Below are positions 62,041 through 64,000 of a stretch of DNA of 64,000 nt, in pieces. This DNA comes from Mucilaginibacter defluvii. GTDB taxonomy: Bacteria; Bacteroidota; Bacteroidia; Sphingobacteriales; Sphingobacteriaceae. Location of the stretch: positions 1,364,001 to 1,428,000 of the forward strand of contig NZ_BAABJI010000002.1 of assembly GCF_039543225.1 (NCBI RefSeq). The letters run 5' to 3'. Each line of letters starts with the position of its first letter. Within the stretch, counting starts at the first letter, position 1. The translations under genes were made by a program, and so were the position numbers. Under the pieces are notes generated by a model. The model was given only the letters and a program-made list of their open reading frames with translations. It made no database searches and was not told the DNA's origin.

Positions 62041-64000
62041 GCATGACCTTTTGTACCTTCTGTCGATCAATCTCCTTTTTATACTGCTTATTTTCCGCTA
62101 TTTCCGTGTCCTTAAGAATCTCCTTTTAAGGCTGAAGCCTCCGTTTTTGAATTTTTTGCTTTGGGCGTCCAGGCTGTTACAACTGGCTGGGGCATTTCTA
62201 GCAAAAAAAGCAGGAAGTTCAACCACTACGACCTTTCGCAATCTGGCGGCTTTTGCCAAAGTCGATCTCGATGACCCTTATATCAAGCTACTGCAACAAT
62301 GCGTTCAGGATACGGACACGAAAAATATCGCGCTTACAGGGCCTTATGGATCCGGCAAAAGCAGTATCCTGCGCTCTTTTCAGCTCACCCACCCGGAATA
62401 CCATTACCTTAATATTTCGCTCGCCAGCTTTAAGGAAAATAAGGAGCAGGCCGCGCAGCCAGTGATACCTGGCAACAAAGCAATTAGTGACGCCGGCGAA
62501 ACACCGAATATCGCCTCGATCGAATACAGCATTTTACAACAGTTGTTTTACCACGTCCGCCACCAGCAGATTCCTTTCTCGCGCTTTAAACGAATCAAAA
62601 ATTTACCGGGCGGTGTCCTGCTGTTCCGGTCGGTCGCCATGGTGTGCTGGGCGGCAACGGTTGCGTACCTAATCTGGCACGAAAAGATTTTCACGACCGC
62701 AGCCGTGTGGAAAGCTTATTTTACCTGGCCGCCCGATGTGTGGAAGATGTTGTTGCTGGCATTCGTCGCATGCGGGGCTTGCTATGCCTGCTACATCGTC
62801 CTTCGCCTGTATAACAACTCGAAATTCCACAAGTTCAATCTCACCAGCGGGGAGGTGGAGATCGCCCCGGCCAGCGATGCGTCTATCCTTAACCGCCACC
62901 TGGATGAACTCTTGTATTTTTTTGAAGCGACCCGATACAATGTCCTGATCATCGAAGACCTGGACCGCTTTGATGACCCTGAGGTCTTTGTGCAGTTGCG
63001 TGAACTGAACAACTTACTTAATTATTCCCGCCAGGTCGGCCGTAAAATAAGCTTTATTTATGCCTTAAAGGACGATGTTTTCCGCGATGAGCAGCGAACA
63101 AAGTTTTTCGACTATATCATTCCAGTAATCCCTGTGATCGATCACCAGAACTCGTCCGAAAAGTTCTCGGACCGCCTTGCCGAACTGGAGATCGACCGCA
63201 GCAATATCCCGGCGTCGTTCATCAGCGATGTCGCTGCCTACATCAGTGACATGCGCCTGCTTCTCAACACCGTTAACGAGTTTCAGCTTTACCGGACTCG
63301 GCTTCATACTACGGCAGGCAGCTATGGTCAGCTGCTAGCGATGATGATCTTCAAGAACAAGTATCCTAAGCTGTTCGCACAGTTACACCGGCGTAAGGGC
63401 ATCGCTTTTAAAGTGCTCAACGGTAAAGAAAGATTTGTTGAGATCTTGAGCCAGGAACTGCTGGACAAAAAGGCCCAACTCGAAGGCCAGATAAAGACCA
63501 TGAGCTTCACGTTCCTCCGGGATAAAAAAGAATTGCGCCTAGCTTATATCGGCCGGATCATCGAGTCACTGACCGACTTTGGTGGACAATTATATATCGA
63601 GCAAAACTCATTTGACCTTAAAACGCTAACGGAGGATGACCAATTATTCGCCCAGTTTACGAAGGTGTCGAATATCCGTTATTACAAAGCCAGTGGTTAC
63701 GCACAGCATATCGGCCAGAGCTTTGCAGTGATCGAGAAACAAGTCGACCCGATCATCAGCTACCAGCAAAGGGAACACGAAGTTGCACTGCGGCAAAAGT
63801 ACAAAAGCGACGAACTGCAGCAAGAACTTAAGAAAGTCCAATTACAACTTGACCATATCCGGGCTTATCGCCTGGCGGATATTTTTGCCATCCGTTCGCT
63901 TCCGGAACTGGATGCCGAATTGGGGAAGAATAGCTTGCTCAATTATCTGGTGTCGAATGACTACCTGAATGAAGATTATAATTATTATTTATCACACTTC
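62041..64000 (+). CDS. YobI-like membrane P-loop NTPase (partial, runs off window)
   Basis: Open from the ATG at 62041 to the window end, 653 residues without a stop. Residues 5-20 are hydrophobic. Walker A is GPYGSGKSS at 101-109 and Walker B is NVLIIEDLDRF at 301-311. Two further membrane segments lie near 195-212 and 235-256, inserted between the Walker motifs as in KAP/YobI-type NTPases. After it comes YALKDDVFRDEQRTKFFDYIIPVIPVID and a coiled-coil-like region. Large membrane NTPases of this type are reported in phage-defence settings. Divergent from the SIR2 operon. The C-terminal effector part is not visible. Confidence 0.8.

Noticed and set aside
1-64000. CRISPR array or insertion sequence
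   Set aside because: No regularly spaced repeats and no transposase-like frame were noticed when reading; a repeat-finding run could confirm.

Overview
The window reads as chromosome of a Bacteroidota bacterium, most likely a Sphingobacteriaceae member close to Mucilaginibacter or Pedobacter. Support comes from a TonB receptor next to a PepSY protein, LytTR two-component systems, a short RpoD-type sigma factor without region 1.1, a Bacteroides-type phage_integrase, TTTG-type promoter elements and few Shine-Dalgarno sequences. No rRNA or complete tRNA gene was found. No CRISPR array or insertion sequence was noticed.

Left part (0-45 kb) is an accessory redox, electrophile and xenobiotic response region dense in regulators. 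It holds four divergent HxlR-regulator/short-chain dehydrogenase (SDR) pairs at 0.1, 24, 28 and 40 kb, each with its own palindrome between the genes. Around them lie Ohr, DoxX, alpha/beta hydrolases, an ABC-F/TetR operon, a haem-binding/P460 protein, an intact LytTR kinase-regulator pair, a PepSY/TonB-receptor operon, an MFS/FAD-monooxygenase operon, Crp-like and AraC-like regulators, an amidase and a secreted HExxH protein. From 33.8 to 42.7 kb there is a visibly GC-richer block: a LytTR system whose kinase is broken at the H-box, a SnoaL-like gene, an AraC regulator, an MFS exporter, two NADP-binding reductase-like genes and two SDRs. Four promoters in this block share an almost identical 30-bp element made of GGCAA direct repeats 21 bp apart, set exactly 31 bp from a TTTG element. 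This looks like an undescribed regulon.

The boundary at 42.7-45.4 kb is decayed mobile DNA: a frameshifted RhuM-Fic gene, a tyrosine recombinase that has lost its catalytic HxxRH segment, and a 24-bp tRNA 3'-end fragment beside a strong terminator, probably an attachment-site remnant.

The right part (46-57 kb) carries stress-type genes: cold-shock protein, single-domain response regulator, an RsbQ-like hydrolase joined to a PAS histidine kinase, a DUF2383 four-helix protein, an outer-membrane beta-barrel protein, a bestrophin channel, and a desaturase translationally coupled to a diverged RpoD paralogue.

The right end (57.6-64 kb) looks like a defence locus: a tight operon of an 844-residue SIR2-domain protein, a GNAT acetyltransferase-like protein and a potassium channel, with a YobI-like membrane P-loop NTPase transcribed divergently and running off the window. 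This operon and the 21-bp direct-repeat regulon are the two strongest candidates for something new.
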